DNA of 64,000 nucleotides, taken from assembly GCA_900312665.1 (NCBI GenBank), contig ONZQ02000010.1, positions 1,386,278-1,450,277 of the forward strand. The letters run 5' to 3'. The notes under the pieces were generated by a model. That model did not search any database. It was not told the origin of the DNA and worked only from the letters and a program-made list of their open reading frames with translations. The translations under genes were made by a program, and so were the position numbers. Positions 34,451 to 45,107 of the stretch are shown one piece after another. How positions within the stretch are numbered: the stretch's first letter is position 1; each line of letters opens with the position of its first letter. Origin of the DNA: Cephalotrichum gorgonifer. Lineage: Eukaryota > Ascomycota > Sordariomycetes > Microascales > Microascaceae.

Positions 34451-35881
34451 AATTTGGGAACGTAATGGAGCGTGTTCTTGACTTTGTCCTAGGAACTTGC
34501 CCACTGGAGACTTCGTTAGTGTGACTGACCCGAGTGCTGGCGAGTTGGGATGCGACTAACCAGTGTAGGAAGCCGTGGCGGCTGAGGCTGGCCTAACATT
34601 TCGATGTTTGGGATTCCAACGATACAGTCTTCTACTAACCTGTATCTTGAAGGACATCTGCATCTTCTATACATTTTATTCACTTCCTAACTGATGTGGA
34701 GGAAGCCTAGGTTGCACCGTTGTGTTCACGGCGTTTATATCCGACCACCATCACCGAGCACAAAGGTTCTTTGTATACATAGCAATGTGGTGGGGGGCCA
34801 CATCAGTAGCCCCGAATGCGCAACAACTGTCCATTTCATGAGATCGAGTCAGATACTCCGTGGACTAAGAAGATTCATGTATGTCCCTCCACCCAGAAGC
34901 TAAAAATACTGTCTGAGGATGGATGGCCTGGCTCAGCTGAGATCACGGAGGCTGGGTGAAAATGACGCGCAGTGCAAAAGTGATTGCGGGATCAACCATA
35001 GTACGACTGGTCGGAGAAATAACCAGTCTAGGATAGCGACGCCGATAGGGTTCCTATAGTTAGGGGAGAATATAGAGTGATGTACACATTGTTGCCCATG
35101 AATTTGCCTCCCCTCGCGAACTATGAGTAAGCCAACATTCCGCTTAAGTCGGCAATATCGGCATTGACGGATTTTATAGCCCACAATGGAAGGCCTCACG
35201 CCACATTAACTTACTATTCTCGGTCTTCCCGACGACACCCCGTCCAAGATTTGGAGCTGATATGATAGTAGACGGGATCCGATACACTGTTGTTTGCTGG
35301 GAGGTTTACTGAGGCTTGGGCCTCGCTGCGTAGTGAATCTCCCTCCAACGTCAAGATACCCTTCCATCAGGGCGGAGCCTCATGATTTGGAGCCGCCTTT
35401 GCGCTGGTATCCTCTCTAGCTCCGAACTAGGCGGTTGGATCTCTCCTATTGCCCGATATCATAGTCCTGGGACCCTCCTAAACTTAGTCAGCATCGAGTC
35501 CATTACTTGTATTGGATTCGGACTAATAACAAAATCCCCGCCGTAAACATTTCTGCATGCACTCGTAAGCTCGCGCCCTTCTCTTGACAGGGAATAATAA
35601 TTTTTTCCAAGCTATAGCCCCACCCACCGCACCAATTTGAGTAAGGTGTTCATTGTTAAGCACTTCGAATCTGTGAACAGGTTCTTAACAAAAAGCTTAA
35701 GCCTTGCTCTAACACTAGTGTGAATCTCATTCCTTTTTTCACCTGTACGCTTCGATGTTGTTCTAAACCCTATATATCGGCACAACGACTTGATCGAAAA
35801 TTGCACTACTGGATCTAGCAGGAACACAAAACAAGCCCTAAGCTCACTTGTGCTTCATCCAGGACGGAGAAGATACGAACT
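34451..35881. other. Intergenic region
   Basis: About 1.4 kb upstream of the acetyltransferase. No gene, RNA or repeat is recognised beyond one ACTCCGTGGA-like motif near 34852. Confidence 0.45.
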
Positions 35882-36849
35882 ATGTCTGGCACAACTGTCA
35901 CGTTGATCCCGTGGGACCCTGAGTCAGCGGAACATTCTGAAAGACTCATTGAGCAGCGGATAGCCTGCGGATGGCATGCTGACCAGGTCAAGGGGTCATG
36001 GAGAGAGGCGCAGAGGGCTGGAACTAAGTGTATCTACTGGCTGGTGAGTGAGTCCACGCGTGATTGTAGCCGCAATCCCCCTTCCATGAGCGTCATAGGC
36101 CAGCCCCTTCGTGTTCATGAGCTGCATTGGCCCTAACATCACACCGTTCGTAGGAAATCCCCAAAGAGGACCCCAACTACAGCTCCCGCATGGAGGCACA
36201 CCTCACTGCATTCCCTGAGGTATGGTCCAATTCACCCGTAGACCCCAGATCGCCCCTGACGCTCCATAGCAAGCCTCCAATCTCCTCGACACGGGAGCCT
36301 ATGTTCGCGGTATAGAACGTCAACCCACCAATCAGCCCTTCAATCCTGTTGGTCACATCTCCATCGACACGGCATGGCCCGGCGTCGACTACCTAAACCT
36401 AAACACCCCGGCCATGGGCACCATCTGGATTAAGAGCCTCTATGTCTCCGCTCCGCTGCAGTCCGCGGGCTTCGGCCGCGCGGCGATGGATGCGCTGGAG
36501 GCCATGGCGACGTCCGAGCCCCTCTGTGCGACGACATTGATGCTTGACGCCGTGTCCAAGGAGGACCAGATGAGAAAGGATTTCGCCCTTGAGTTTTACG
36601 GGTATATTCCAAAGGTGCGTTGTTTGTTTCCTTCTTCTATTTCTACCTCGAGGTCAAAGATGTGGAGGGGCAAGCCAAGGTGATTCGCATTATTGGACTA
36701 ACGCATGGATTTAGATGGCAAACGAGGAGTGGTACTGCCGACGAGGTTATCGTGTGGTCAAGACAGTCCAAGATTTCTACATACACACCGGCGCAGCGAA
36801 AACGGACTGGGACATCAAGACGGTATTCATGAGAAAGGACATCGCTTAA
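35882..36849 (+). CDS. GNAT-family N-acetyltransferase
   Basis: Four exons, 35882-36043, 36154-36219, 36270-36614 and 36715-36849, encode 235 residues. All introns are GT-AG (110, 50 and 100 bp), and the last has an ACTAAC branch site. The acetyl-CoA-binding motif A is IWIKSLYVSAPLQSAGFGRAA, with QSAGFG matching the Q/R-x-x-G-x-G/A pyrophosphate loop. Motif B is represented by ALEFYGYIP and the C terminus by EEWYCRRGYRVV. Such enzymes transfer acetyl groups from acetyl-CoA to amines, small molecules or protein N termini. There is no signal peptide, so cytosolic or nuclear. The N-terminal 80 residues (GWHADQVKGSW) belong to a fungal GNAT subfamily I cannot name further. It converges on the small membrane protein, gap 197 bp. 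Confidence 0.87.
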
Positions 36850-37046
36850 TTGTTGGATTAGATATGATTCTCCACTGTTCATAGTCTCGCCTTCCGCAAA
36901 TATCAACTTTCCCACGGATAACTTCCTAACGTATGCGACGTTCTATGTTTTATGGTGTTCGCAGCCTTGATCTCCCGTAATAGTATATGGTGGCTCAATC
37001 TCCCTCAAGACTTTGACTCTTAGCATCGGCTGTCCACCGATATGCG

Positions 37047-37705
37047 TCAACGGGGGTCTTCCTTGCCCCGTGGCTCCAACGGAATACCCTGTCCGTTCCT
37101 CCTCCTCCGGCGGCGGCCACGGACGCTGTCCACGATCGCCCAGACAAACAGGACGCCGTGGAAGCCCCTATCCACCTGGTGTTAGCGAACAGATGGTACT
37201 TCGATTTTACAAGCGGGTTTGTCTCACCCTGCAATCAGCAAGCATATAGCGGCGGTAGCCGCCCACACGAATCCCTGATCCGAGGCCGGGACCGGGACCG
37301 TGAGTGCGCCTGCTACCGTGAGTATGACGGCGAAGAGGTTGATGGCAATGCGCCACATCGGTCTCCATCGTCTGTCTGTCTCGGTCCTCAAGGATTTTAC
37401 CAAGGAGATTATATCGTAGGTATTCATCGCGAGCACTCCGACAGCCTACTTGTTACGAGCACCATATCAGCTCAAAGATACTTGGATAAGAGGGGGGCGG
37501 GTGGCTAGGGAAGAACTGGGAGCGATATCGTTTTGCTGGGATCACGTACGGCTGCGAGTCCTGTTACCACGAGCGGCCGCCATGGAAGGGATGGTAGTAT
37601 CGAGGTGCCTATGAGCCCTATCAAGGCCGTGAAGCCGGAAACCAGGGCCAGGGCATGGACCCAGATCTGCCCGATCGTAGGGCCCCGACGGAATGGCTCA
37701 TTCAT
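37047..37705 (-). CDS. Small multi-pass membrane protein
   Basis: Three exons, 37705-37550, 37445-37228 and 37167-37047, encode 164 residues; introns are 104 and 60 bp. I do not recognise the family. There are four likely transmembrane helices: HALALVSGFTALIGLIGTSI, the PLVVTGLAAAVGVLAM region, MWRIAINLFAVILTVAGAL and FVWAATAAICLLIAG running into FHGVLFVWAIV. A basic tail (RGRRRRRRN) follows the last helix, which suggests a cytosolic C terminus. Splice choice rests on keeping the hydrophobic helices continuous: the acceptor at 37168 gives LLIAG-GFHGVLFVW, whereas the alternative eight bases upstream breaks it. Location is probably an internal or plasma membrane. Confidence 0.62.
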
Positions 37706-39964
37706 GGTGGATTTTGGGGCGCTGGAAGTCTTCCTGAGAGCCTATTCTCTTCTGGACACTCGAAAAGGGGTTGCTTCGGATATGATGATGAATTTGGTGA
37801 TTTGATACGCAAGAGTTGTCAAAGGTTTTCAGGCGAAGCATATATAAGCCCAAGCCGATGGTGATCGTTTCCAAGTTAAGATACCTCAACGGCTGCTGCG
37901 CCTGGGTGAGATACGTGTTAATGGGAATTTTACCTGTTGCAGTGGTGCTGCGCCCCGCGAAGGAATACTTCTATGGGCCAGCCAAGCCAGATTCCCCTCA
38001 GATCGTCGTCACCATCGCCCTGCTTCTTCCAGCTTTATTGTCTTCGTTGCGTGGTGATGCAACGGCCTGTGAGGTTCTACTACTTTAGGTGCAGATTAAT
38101 ATTAGCGTTTATATCTAGATCAATAGAGCAGCCACTCCACGCGATGCCCACACCCACTGGGCCTCATTTTATTCCGACGACATTTTCAGCAGCCCCTGAG
38201 TCCTTACCACATAAGGGGGGTATTTCTATGATTGCAATCAAACCCAATAGCTTCTGCCCTGTACGTACTGCCCCCCTACATGTCCAGAACCGGCGCTGGT
38301 TTCATTATCGGTTTTTTTTTCGGGAGACAGCACAAGTCCCCTGCGCCCAAGAGTAGGAGGGTGAGAATGTAGCCGGCGCGTAACACGGGGTTGCCTACTC
38401 ACCCACTCACCTGGGGTATTGGAGGATGGCCAGAAAGGGTGTATTCACTTTTCCATTTGTAGTCAAATAAGGATAGAGAGGGTAAATAGCTTATATGGGT
38501 CGGGGTGTCATGTGTTACATGGACGAGGCCATTCGACCATCGTCCGGATGGATTGGTGTGGGTGAATAACTGCGAGTTGGGTAGTAGTCACAATCAATGG
38601 CATCAGGATCCGGGAACGCATCCCACATCCTCCCGCCACATGGGCTATAAAGTGTATAAATGGACTAGCCAGCCAACGCAGGTACTTTTGTATCGGAGAT
38701 ATTGAAACGCCGGAAGGAAGGGGCTTAGCATCGGTTCGTGGACCGGGCCGGCGGGTTCTCAAGGCAACTTATCCTGAGGCGGCAGACGCTATTGGTGCTG
38801 TGTCTTGGCGCGGTGCAACCTCAGACTGTGGCGGCTTGCGCCAGTTTGTCCAAGCAACAAACATCCAAAAGTCCTTTCATAACGCGGACTAGAGCTGAAC
38901 CTCCATTCCCACCTCCTGGATCCTCGGCCAGCAAACCCCACATTTCGTCTCGTTCATTACTGGTGGTGACGCAGACAGTGTTGGGACGATCATCGGAGGA
39001 ACCCCTACTCGTATCACGATTGAAAAGAACACTGGACTGGCCAATCTCTGTGGCAGGGAAAGGTGGCAATGCTGGCCGTGTCCTATGCATTTAAAGCCAG
39101 AACCGGGCCAGGGTCCTTGCTCCTGTCACATTTCTCCCCCTTTCATTCGCCACCGTGCAAGTGTGGGTTGGGCGGGCCAGAGACAGGCAAACATGCAGTC
39201 AGGCTTTAGGGGACGTAGTGGGGATATGACTTTTAGGTCGAACCGGCTTAAACAGTGAGTGCCATAAGCAGGACCGATGCTGTAAATGTTGGGAAATGTG
39301 GCCCATTTATCGATGGGGTTTCTGTAATACGTGGGTGTGGCACACCTGTATCCATGTACATATTAGTTAAGAGATTCTCGGTGTACAAATATAATTAAAC
39401 CTTAAAGCGGCGCGTGCGATGGATCGTGGTTATGGATGTGACGGGTGGCCCGATATGCAAGGGGGGAATATTGTGACTCTCACCGTATGCATGGTGAGGT
39501 GCTGGTGATGGAACGGGACTCCCTACGTTGGGATCTCTTAGAACTCGGCATGAGAGGAAGGGGTATGATGTCATCTATACCCCCGAGTAGAGGATATTGC
39601 CATCTAGCGAGTGTGGAAAAGGCCTTGCTGAGCCCGTACAAAGTACAAGTGGATTGATGTTCCCCGGAAGTTTGTCCTGATGAAGTGCCCCATCATCCAA
39701 TAGTAGGGATTGTGACAGAGAGGTGGTAGAGAGTCAAACAGAAATGGCTCTGCGAATACCCGTCCTCTATCCATCAAGTATATAAACTGCCATCTTTCCC
39801 CTAAAGTTTGCTGTCCTGTATAGCGTAAACTCCAGCCTGGCCGATACTTTCTTCACTCTGGAAACAAAATATACTCTCAGTCCGTCATACCTCCGGTCTA
39901 ATCGTTCTATTATTTCGTACTAACTTTGTATGACCCAGAGCCTTGTACTATCTATACCGACAAC
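37706..39964. other. Gene-poor region
   Basis: A 2.3 kb stretch between divergent genes. Open frames are short and unremarkable; no repeat family or RNA is seen. The right end is the promoter of the repeat precursor. Confidence 0.45.
39779..39786 (+). promoter_or_regulatory. TATA box of the repeat-precursor gene
   Basis: TATATAAA lies 178 bases upstream of the ATG at 39965, followed by a pyrimidine-rich leader. Confidence 0.45.
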
Positions 39965-40252
39965 ATGCGCGTCTCCATCGCTAGCCTCCTGAGCCTCCTT
40001 CGTCTCCTAGTGGCCCACTCTATTGCCACTCCACTCCCCCAGGACATCTCTAGTCTTGGCTCTCGCCAAGTTGATATCGGAGACTATGAAGGCAAGTATG
40101 AGACCGACGGACGAAGCGGTTACAACAAGCGTGATGTCGAGGAGGAGGGAGAATGGGATCCGAAGTTGCGACAAAAGGCGGGAGATTGGGACCCGAAGTT
40201 GCGACAGAAAGCGGGAGATTGGGACCCAAAGTTGCGACAGAAAGCGCCATAA
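39965..40252 (+). CDS. Secreted repeat precursor (Kex2-processed-like)
   Basis: Short frame of 95 residues with a clear signal peptide (MRVSIASLLSLLRLLVAHSIA). A spacer of about 35 residues ends in a dibasic Kex2 site, GYNKR. After an acidic linker (DVEEEGE) come three copies of an 11-residue unit, G/E-D/E-WDPKLRQKA, the last truncated to KAP before the stop. Proteins with a signal peptide, Kex2 site and tandem short repeats are known in fungi as KEPs and include alpha-type pheromones and the precursors of dikaritin cyclic peptides. Here the copies are separated by KLRQKA and not by KR, and lack Tyr and Cys, so it fits neither class well. No UstYa-like oxidase is found in the window. The TATA box and the good start support expression. 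Product unknown. Confidence 0.7.
   Translation: MRVSIASLLSLLRLLVAHSIATPLPQDISSLGSRQVDIGDYEGKYETDGRSGYNKRDVEEEGEWDPKLRQKAGDWDPKLRQKAGDWDPKLRQKAP
40154..40252. repeat. Tandem repeat, 3 x 33 bp, in coding sequence
   Basis: The units begin with TGG codons at 40154, 40187 and 40220 and differ at only a few bases, mostly silent (GATCCG/GACCCG/GACCCA; CAAAAGG/CAGAAAG). Silent differences with unchanged residues suggest selection on the peptide. Because 33 is divisible by 3, the other frames also stay open. Confidence 0.85.
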
Positions 40253-40488
40253 CGGGGAGGGGAGTTTCTAGACGGAGAGGCGAGGGGACCGGTGGCGATT
40301 GGCACCAGCCTGGAAAGAATGGAAACCTAGTTAAGATGACCTGGTCACCAAAACTCCCCTGATAGCACAGTCGTTCCAGAGAAACAGGCGAAGATAGGAC
40401 AGCAGCCTTTTGTGGCTCGTATCTGGGATGATATTGCTAACTCGTTCTTGACTATGAAATGCTAAATATGAAGCCTGGGAAATCGGTA

Positions 40489-43400
40489 TCAACCAAGGGA
40501 TGCTGTTGGTACTGCTCGCTTGTTGTTCACCGTATACGTGACCCTCTCGTCCGGAGGATATCCCTCGCAGCCGGTCCCCACGACCACATTAGAGCCAGTG
40601 ATCGGCCCAAGTTCTAGGGTACTACACAGGGGAGGCGATGTGGGCTGGGGTTCAGGTTCCGGCTCCGGCTCCGGCTCCGGCTCCGGTTCAGGTTCAGGCT
40701 CAGGTTCGGGCTCGGGCTCAGGCTCGGGGTCGGGGCCATTCTCAGTCGCCGGAATATTGCAGCCGTTGCACTCGTCATCACATCCGTCCTGGCCCTTGAT
40801 TGCGAGCTTTGCTATGCAGTCTCCCACGCCGAACTCACAGCCTGTTGGCTCACAAGAGCACTGCCTACCCTCGCGGTCGCCAATACTATTTGTTGCCACT
40901 GTGGTTAGATATGGGAATGGCAGAAGGTGTGGAAGTACTTACTATGGGTGGCATTCCCATTGGATTCCCTGTCCCTCTCCGCCCTCCTCTCCGCCCTCCT
41001 CTCCTCCCGGCCCTTCCTCTTCCCCCGGATCCGGTTGCCCTTCTTCATTGTTATCGCCTGGGTCCCCATTTGGGTTAGCAGGGCAGCTCTCCTGCCTCTT
41101 CGCGACCCCAGGAGCCTGGAAGATCTGGCCAGGTAGGGGGTCCCAGGTGGCCTCGCGGCCCTCGATGCCTCTACCCTCGATCCATACGCGCCACTTCGCC
41201 TTGTCGTTGCAGGAGTGGGCCGGCCGGTACTGAATAAGCGCTTTTCCGCGCGGATTCGACTGGTCTTTGTCACCAAGGATATCCGGAATCCCAGCTGTGA
41301 GCTCCGCGTGTTCCGCGGCCCTGGCGGGATCGAGGCTGGCCTCCGCCATGCGGGCCGCATACTCGTGAGGAAGCACGTTGGGTGCGTAGTCGACGACCTT
41401 AATAGGCACGTTTAAGCCGAATGTGACGAACAGATCAGCCAATATGTCAGTGACCCTGTCTGCGTAGAGCTGCTGACCGGCATTGGCGTTCTCGTCCATG
41501 CGGATGGCATCTGGAATTGGTACTAAGTTAAGGTCTGGTCCAATCATCAGCGAGCCGTCTGGGTTAAGCTGGAACATGTCAATTCGTGGTCGAGGCGTCA
41601 TGATGTATACATGAATATCGAGGTCGTTATTTCCGTCGGGGCTGTTATCTCCGAAGATGACACCGCGAGGCTTTGCATTGGGCGTGTTGCGAAGTTCGTC
41701 AAGGCCAAACGGATGAAGCACATCGTCGCCCATTCCCCGATGGATATCGTTGATGGCTCGCTGCTGGAAAGTCGTGCTGTCCGGGTAGAAGTTGGGCTCC
41801 CAGATGTGGCTCGCGAAAGCACCCAACCTGGAAAGAACGATGATCGACGTGCAGCCATAGAGACCGGCCACAGCTATTTGATCAACCTTGTTTTCGAAGG
41901 TGATGAAGTTAGAGGTCGTGATGATACCCAGATCTGACCCCGGTAGCTTGACGACCTTTCCGACTTCATCGATGAACTCTCCGTAGTAGCTGAAAAATAC
42001 TTCCCCTGCAACAAAGTTCCTTACATTGTCGCTGTAGTCTTCAGGGCCGGCCGGCTCTCCCTCGCTTGGTTCACCGCGTTTCTCGAGTTGCTCAATCGTC
42101 GAGTTATCGAGGCTTCTCTTGGCAGGAGGTACAGGACATGAGCCTCCGCCGCACGATCCGGGTTCGCAGAAGGCATGGGTGGGTACTGGCTGTGTCGCTG
42201 TGGTAGTTGTTGTGGTTGTTGTTTCTGAATTGGTGACGCTACAGTCTGTGACGGTGGTCCAGGCAAGGGACGAACAATCCTCGGTAGGTTCCTGGCGGCG
42301 CTGCTGATGGACGGCTGGCAAATTGAGAACAGGTTAGCAACTAGCGCGCTCGGAATTCTAGGAATCGGATGGAGCAACTCACTCTCCGTCACGGTGCAGA
42401 ACACGCTCACGTAGGTCGCCGTAAGGCTCGTAGTGCAATCTTCCTCCTCTTCCTCCTCCTCCTCCTCTTCTTCTTCTTCTTCTTCCTCTTCCTCGTTGTT
42501 CTCGTCCGCAGGACATTTGCCAATCTTGACGCCGAACAGCTCAACACAAAACTCTGGGACGTCAATCTTGATATTGGGAGGGAAGGACGGGAAACAGTTG
42601 AAGCAAACAATCGGCGGCCCCGAGAATGGGATGATGACTACCACTCCTGTTAGTGCCAGACAAAGAGGTTGGAAAGGCTAGTGTGATACGTACTAGGAAC
42701 GATTGTTTCGTCGTCGCTTCCCTCCCGAGTGGTTGTAATGTACTCCGGCTCGGTTTGTGTTGCTTCCGTCAAGGTGATGAACTCAGCCTCGGGAGGGATT
42801 GTGGTTAGTATTACAGGGGCTTCGGTAGTTTCAGGTTCATCTGGAACATCAGTGGCTGGAGGTGGTTCTTCGTTCGGAGGCAGCTCTTCCTCCGGCGGGC
42901 TCACTGTCCCCACGATGACTCCAACCTCGCTATTGACCTTATCTGAATCTGTTTTAACTTCCTCGACGATTGGCCCGATCACGGCAGGATCTTCAGTGGA
43001 TGCCCCTTCACGTAGCCCGTCCATGAGACCAAGCAGGAAGCAGATGAGATCGTTCATATCCTGGGCGAGGGTCGACGGCTCTGGGGATGGCTCCACATTT
43101 TGGCAATCCAGATTCAGGTTACTATCGGGGAGGTTGATTATGATATCTGCGATCTGTGGAATGATGGGCTGAATGATGTCGATGGCCGGGGTTGCTTGCT
43201 CAGGAACCGGGTTGTTGATCCACTCGGTGACAGCGGGAAGGGCAGCGGATACGCTGGTGGAGATAGCTGAGACACTCTGCTTGACTTCCTCGCCAGCTGG
43301 GTCCAGGGGTGTCGGTTGAGGCTCCGGAAGGGTGACCGGTTCCGTTACTGGACCTCCAGAGATTATCACAGCTGTGCTTGTAGTCTCACCCTCTACAATG

Positions 43401-43588
43401 GTGGTTGTGATGACGGAAGCTTGGTCCACCGTCGCCGTCGGGTCGCACAGTCCCAGTTGCTTCTGGCGCAAAAAGTGGCAAGTGAACGGGGGATCGGGTT
43501 CAGGGTTCTCGACGACATCTTGGCGAGCAGCAATCTCAGCTGCAGCGCGAGCTAGGCCGAAGCCCAAGACAAAGGCTAAGGCATGCAT
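40489..43588 (-). CDS. Large secreted modular protein of unknown function with a Cys-X14-His motif
   Basis: Four exons, 43588-42694, 42646-42383, 42314-40943 and 40885-40489, give 975 residues; introns are 47, 68 and 57 bp. A signal peptide (MHALAFVLGFGLARAAA) leads. Residues 20-300 are Pro/Glu/Thr-rich; a polyglutamate run of about 18 residues lies near 349-366; Thr-rich spacers and two dibasic sites (KR at about 452 and 465) follow. A compact domain spans about 475-770, with GLYGCTSIIVLS (Cys541) and SHIWE (His556), then a Cys-rich tail with a Pro-Glu dipeptide repeat. I do not know a named family. The Cys-to-His spacing of 15 positions after a Gly resembles the catalytic pair of the CNF/CheD-type deamidase fold; that is only inference. 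It ends 236 bp from the repeat precursor, tail to tail. Confidence 0.75.
40649..40737. repeat. Hexanucleotide repeat encoding Pro-Glu dipeptides
   Basis: About 14 units of GGTTCA/GGCTCC/GGCTCG type, read on the minus strand as a Pro-Glu run in the tail of the secreted protein. The plus-strand frame through it (Gly-Ser repeats) is a shadow. Confidence 0.85.
42441..42494. repeat. Trinucleotide repeat encoding polyglutamate
   Basis: Eighteen CTC/TTC codons in reverse give a run of Glu in exon 2 of the secreted protein. Both GAA and GAG are used, so slippage is not the only force. Confidence 0.85.
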
Positions 43589-45107
43589 CGCGCGAGACCG
43601 TCGACACCAGAGATAGGAAAGCTTGAAGTTGGCGACGTTTGTAGGGTAGCAAGTATAAGTCTTGTTGAGACTGATGTCAGGTTGAAAAGGTAGAGTGCAG
43701 GAGTCTGCTGGATGGCAGTGATGGAGGAGATGATTTTAACACGACTTCATCGGGAGGCGAATGCTATGATTTATATAGATAGGCTGGTTTTGCTTTGCGC
43801 ATGGCCTTCTTGGAACTGGCCCTTCTACAGAAGAACACTGAGGCTATGACAGATACATCACGGCGAAAAATAGAAGCGGAAGTTGGATGATCCGAAGGTA
43901 TGGACCGCCTTCACTACTCGATGACTTTCTTCACACGATGACGAAGGAGACATGCGCCACCCCCAGACGGACCTCTAAGTCGTTCAGACTTTATTATGTG
44001 TGTAATCGGAGCTGCCAAGCGTGAGACAGATGCATTGGGTGGATAATAATACACATCAGGATTTGTGTTACACATCCAATGCTTGCCAGGAATGTCCGCA
44101 GGACCTTTGCCGAGCTACTAATGAATAGGCGAGAGCGGCCGATGGGGTCCATAAAGTTTCGGTAATAGAGAGCGCATATTAGCTGGGGCTGTGGGGGCAG
44201 CGGCTTTAAAGTCTCAAAGGTCTGACCACACACAAGCTGTCATGCTTCCAAATATAGAAAACACGCGCGCCTAATCGTGAGCTTAGCTAAGATTAGCTCA
44301 ATCTGATAACGTTTATTTTTACACACACACACTTCAAGGCCACCGCATGTCACCTATTATTATTAGTGAATATGTGCCTCGCATGTTTCATGTTTGTGCG
44401 ACATAGGCATGCACATGGGCCATGTTGCCTTACGCCAAGCTTCCTGCTCTCTCTCCCCAGTGGAAACAGAGCTCATCCAAAGACTTCTCCCTTCAGGTCT
44501 GTACCCTTGGTATTGAAGTTCAGCCACCAAAATCAAATGGACCTTCCCCTTTGTTTGCACGACTCTACCCATTATGGTTTGCTTAAACGTGCCTGAAATG
44601 ATCTCCGCACAGACAACTACATAAATTTATATGCCAATTGCCATGAGTTCGGATTGGATACGAGTGAGTTCCCCTGGAAGCGGAGGGCACATTGTGTGGT
44701 TGTCTCGGATCCCTTCGCAATGTGAACTCGACGGGACGCTCGACACTCGGCTCGGTGCAAACTCAAGGATAGGTCATCAAAGCCTGGCACCGCAAATCCT
44801 TGACTCGGTTGTCGTGAGCCATCCTCGCCAGGCAAATGCATCGTCGGAAGCGACAGAATACGATTGGTAAGAGAGTCCATTACATATTCTATGAAGGGTG
44901 CTGACGAGGAATGATACCAATGAGTGTCATACATGAAAGACGCCGCCAAGGTATAATGGTAATGAACCAGGTACTCCGCACGTTAAAGTCTCGTAGATCG
45001 GGATTGTAGCGTATGGAGGGACGACTGTTATCTAGGATTCAGTTACGCTAAAATCGACCCTACGGTAGAGATAAGACGTATCGCCCCGATATTAAATCTT
45101 GGATTGT
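43589..45107. other. Intergenic region
   Basis: A 1.5 kb spacer with a short (CA)6 run at 44321-44332. The open frame at 44617-44949 (-) has no recognisable content. Confidence 0.45.
43770..43777 (-). promoter_or_regulatory. TATA box of the large secreted protein gene
   Basis: TATATAAA on the minus strand lies about 180 bases upstream of the ATG at 43588, nearly the same spacing as in the neighbouring repeat precursor. Confidence 0.4.

Noticed and set aside
39965..40252. Alpha-type mating pheromone precursor
   Set aside because: Repeat units lack the paired Cys/Trp pattern of Pezizomycotina alpha-like pheromones and are not separated by KR.
40000..40260. Dikaritin-type RiPP precursor
   Set aside because: No Tyr in the repeated core, only one KR site, and no UstYa-like (DUF3328) gene or tyrosinase in the window; kept only as a broad possibility.
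40520..41233. 237-residue plus-strand frame with a Gly-Ser run
   Set aside because: Opposite-strand reading of the Pro-Glu repeat and exon 3 of the secreted protein.
44321..44332. (CA)6 microsatellite
   Set aside because: Too short to be of interest as a repeat locus.
44617..44949. 110-residue minus-strand frame
   Set aside because: No domain or codon signal; reads as chance open frame in spacer DNA.
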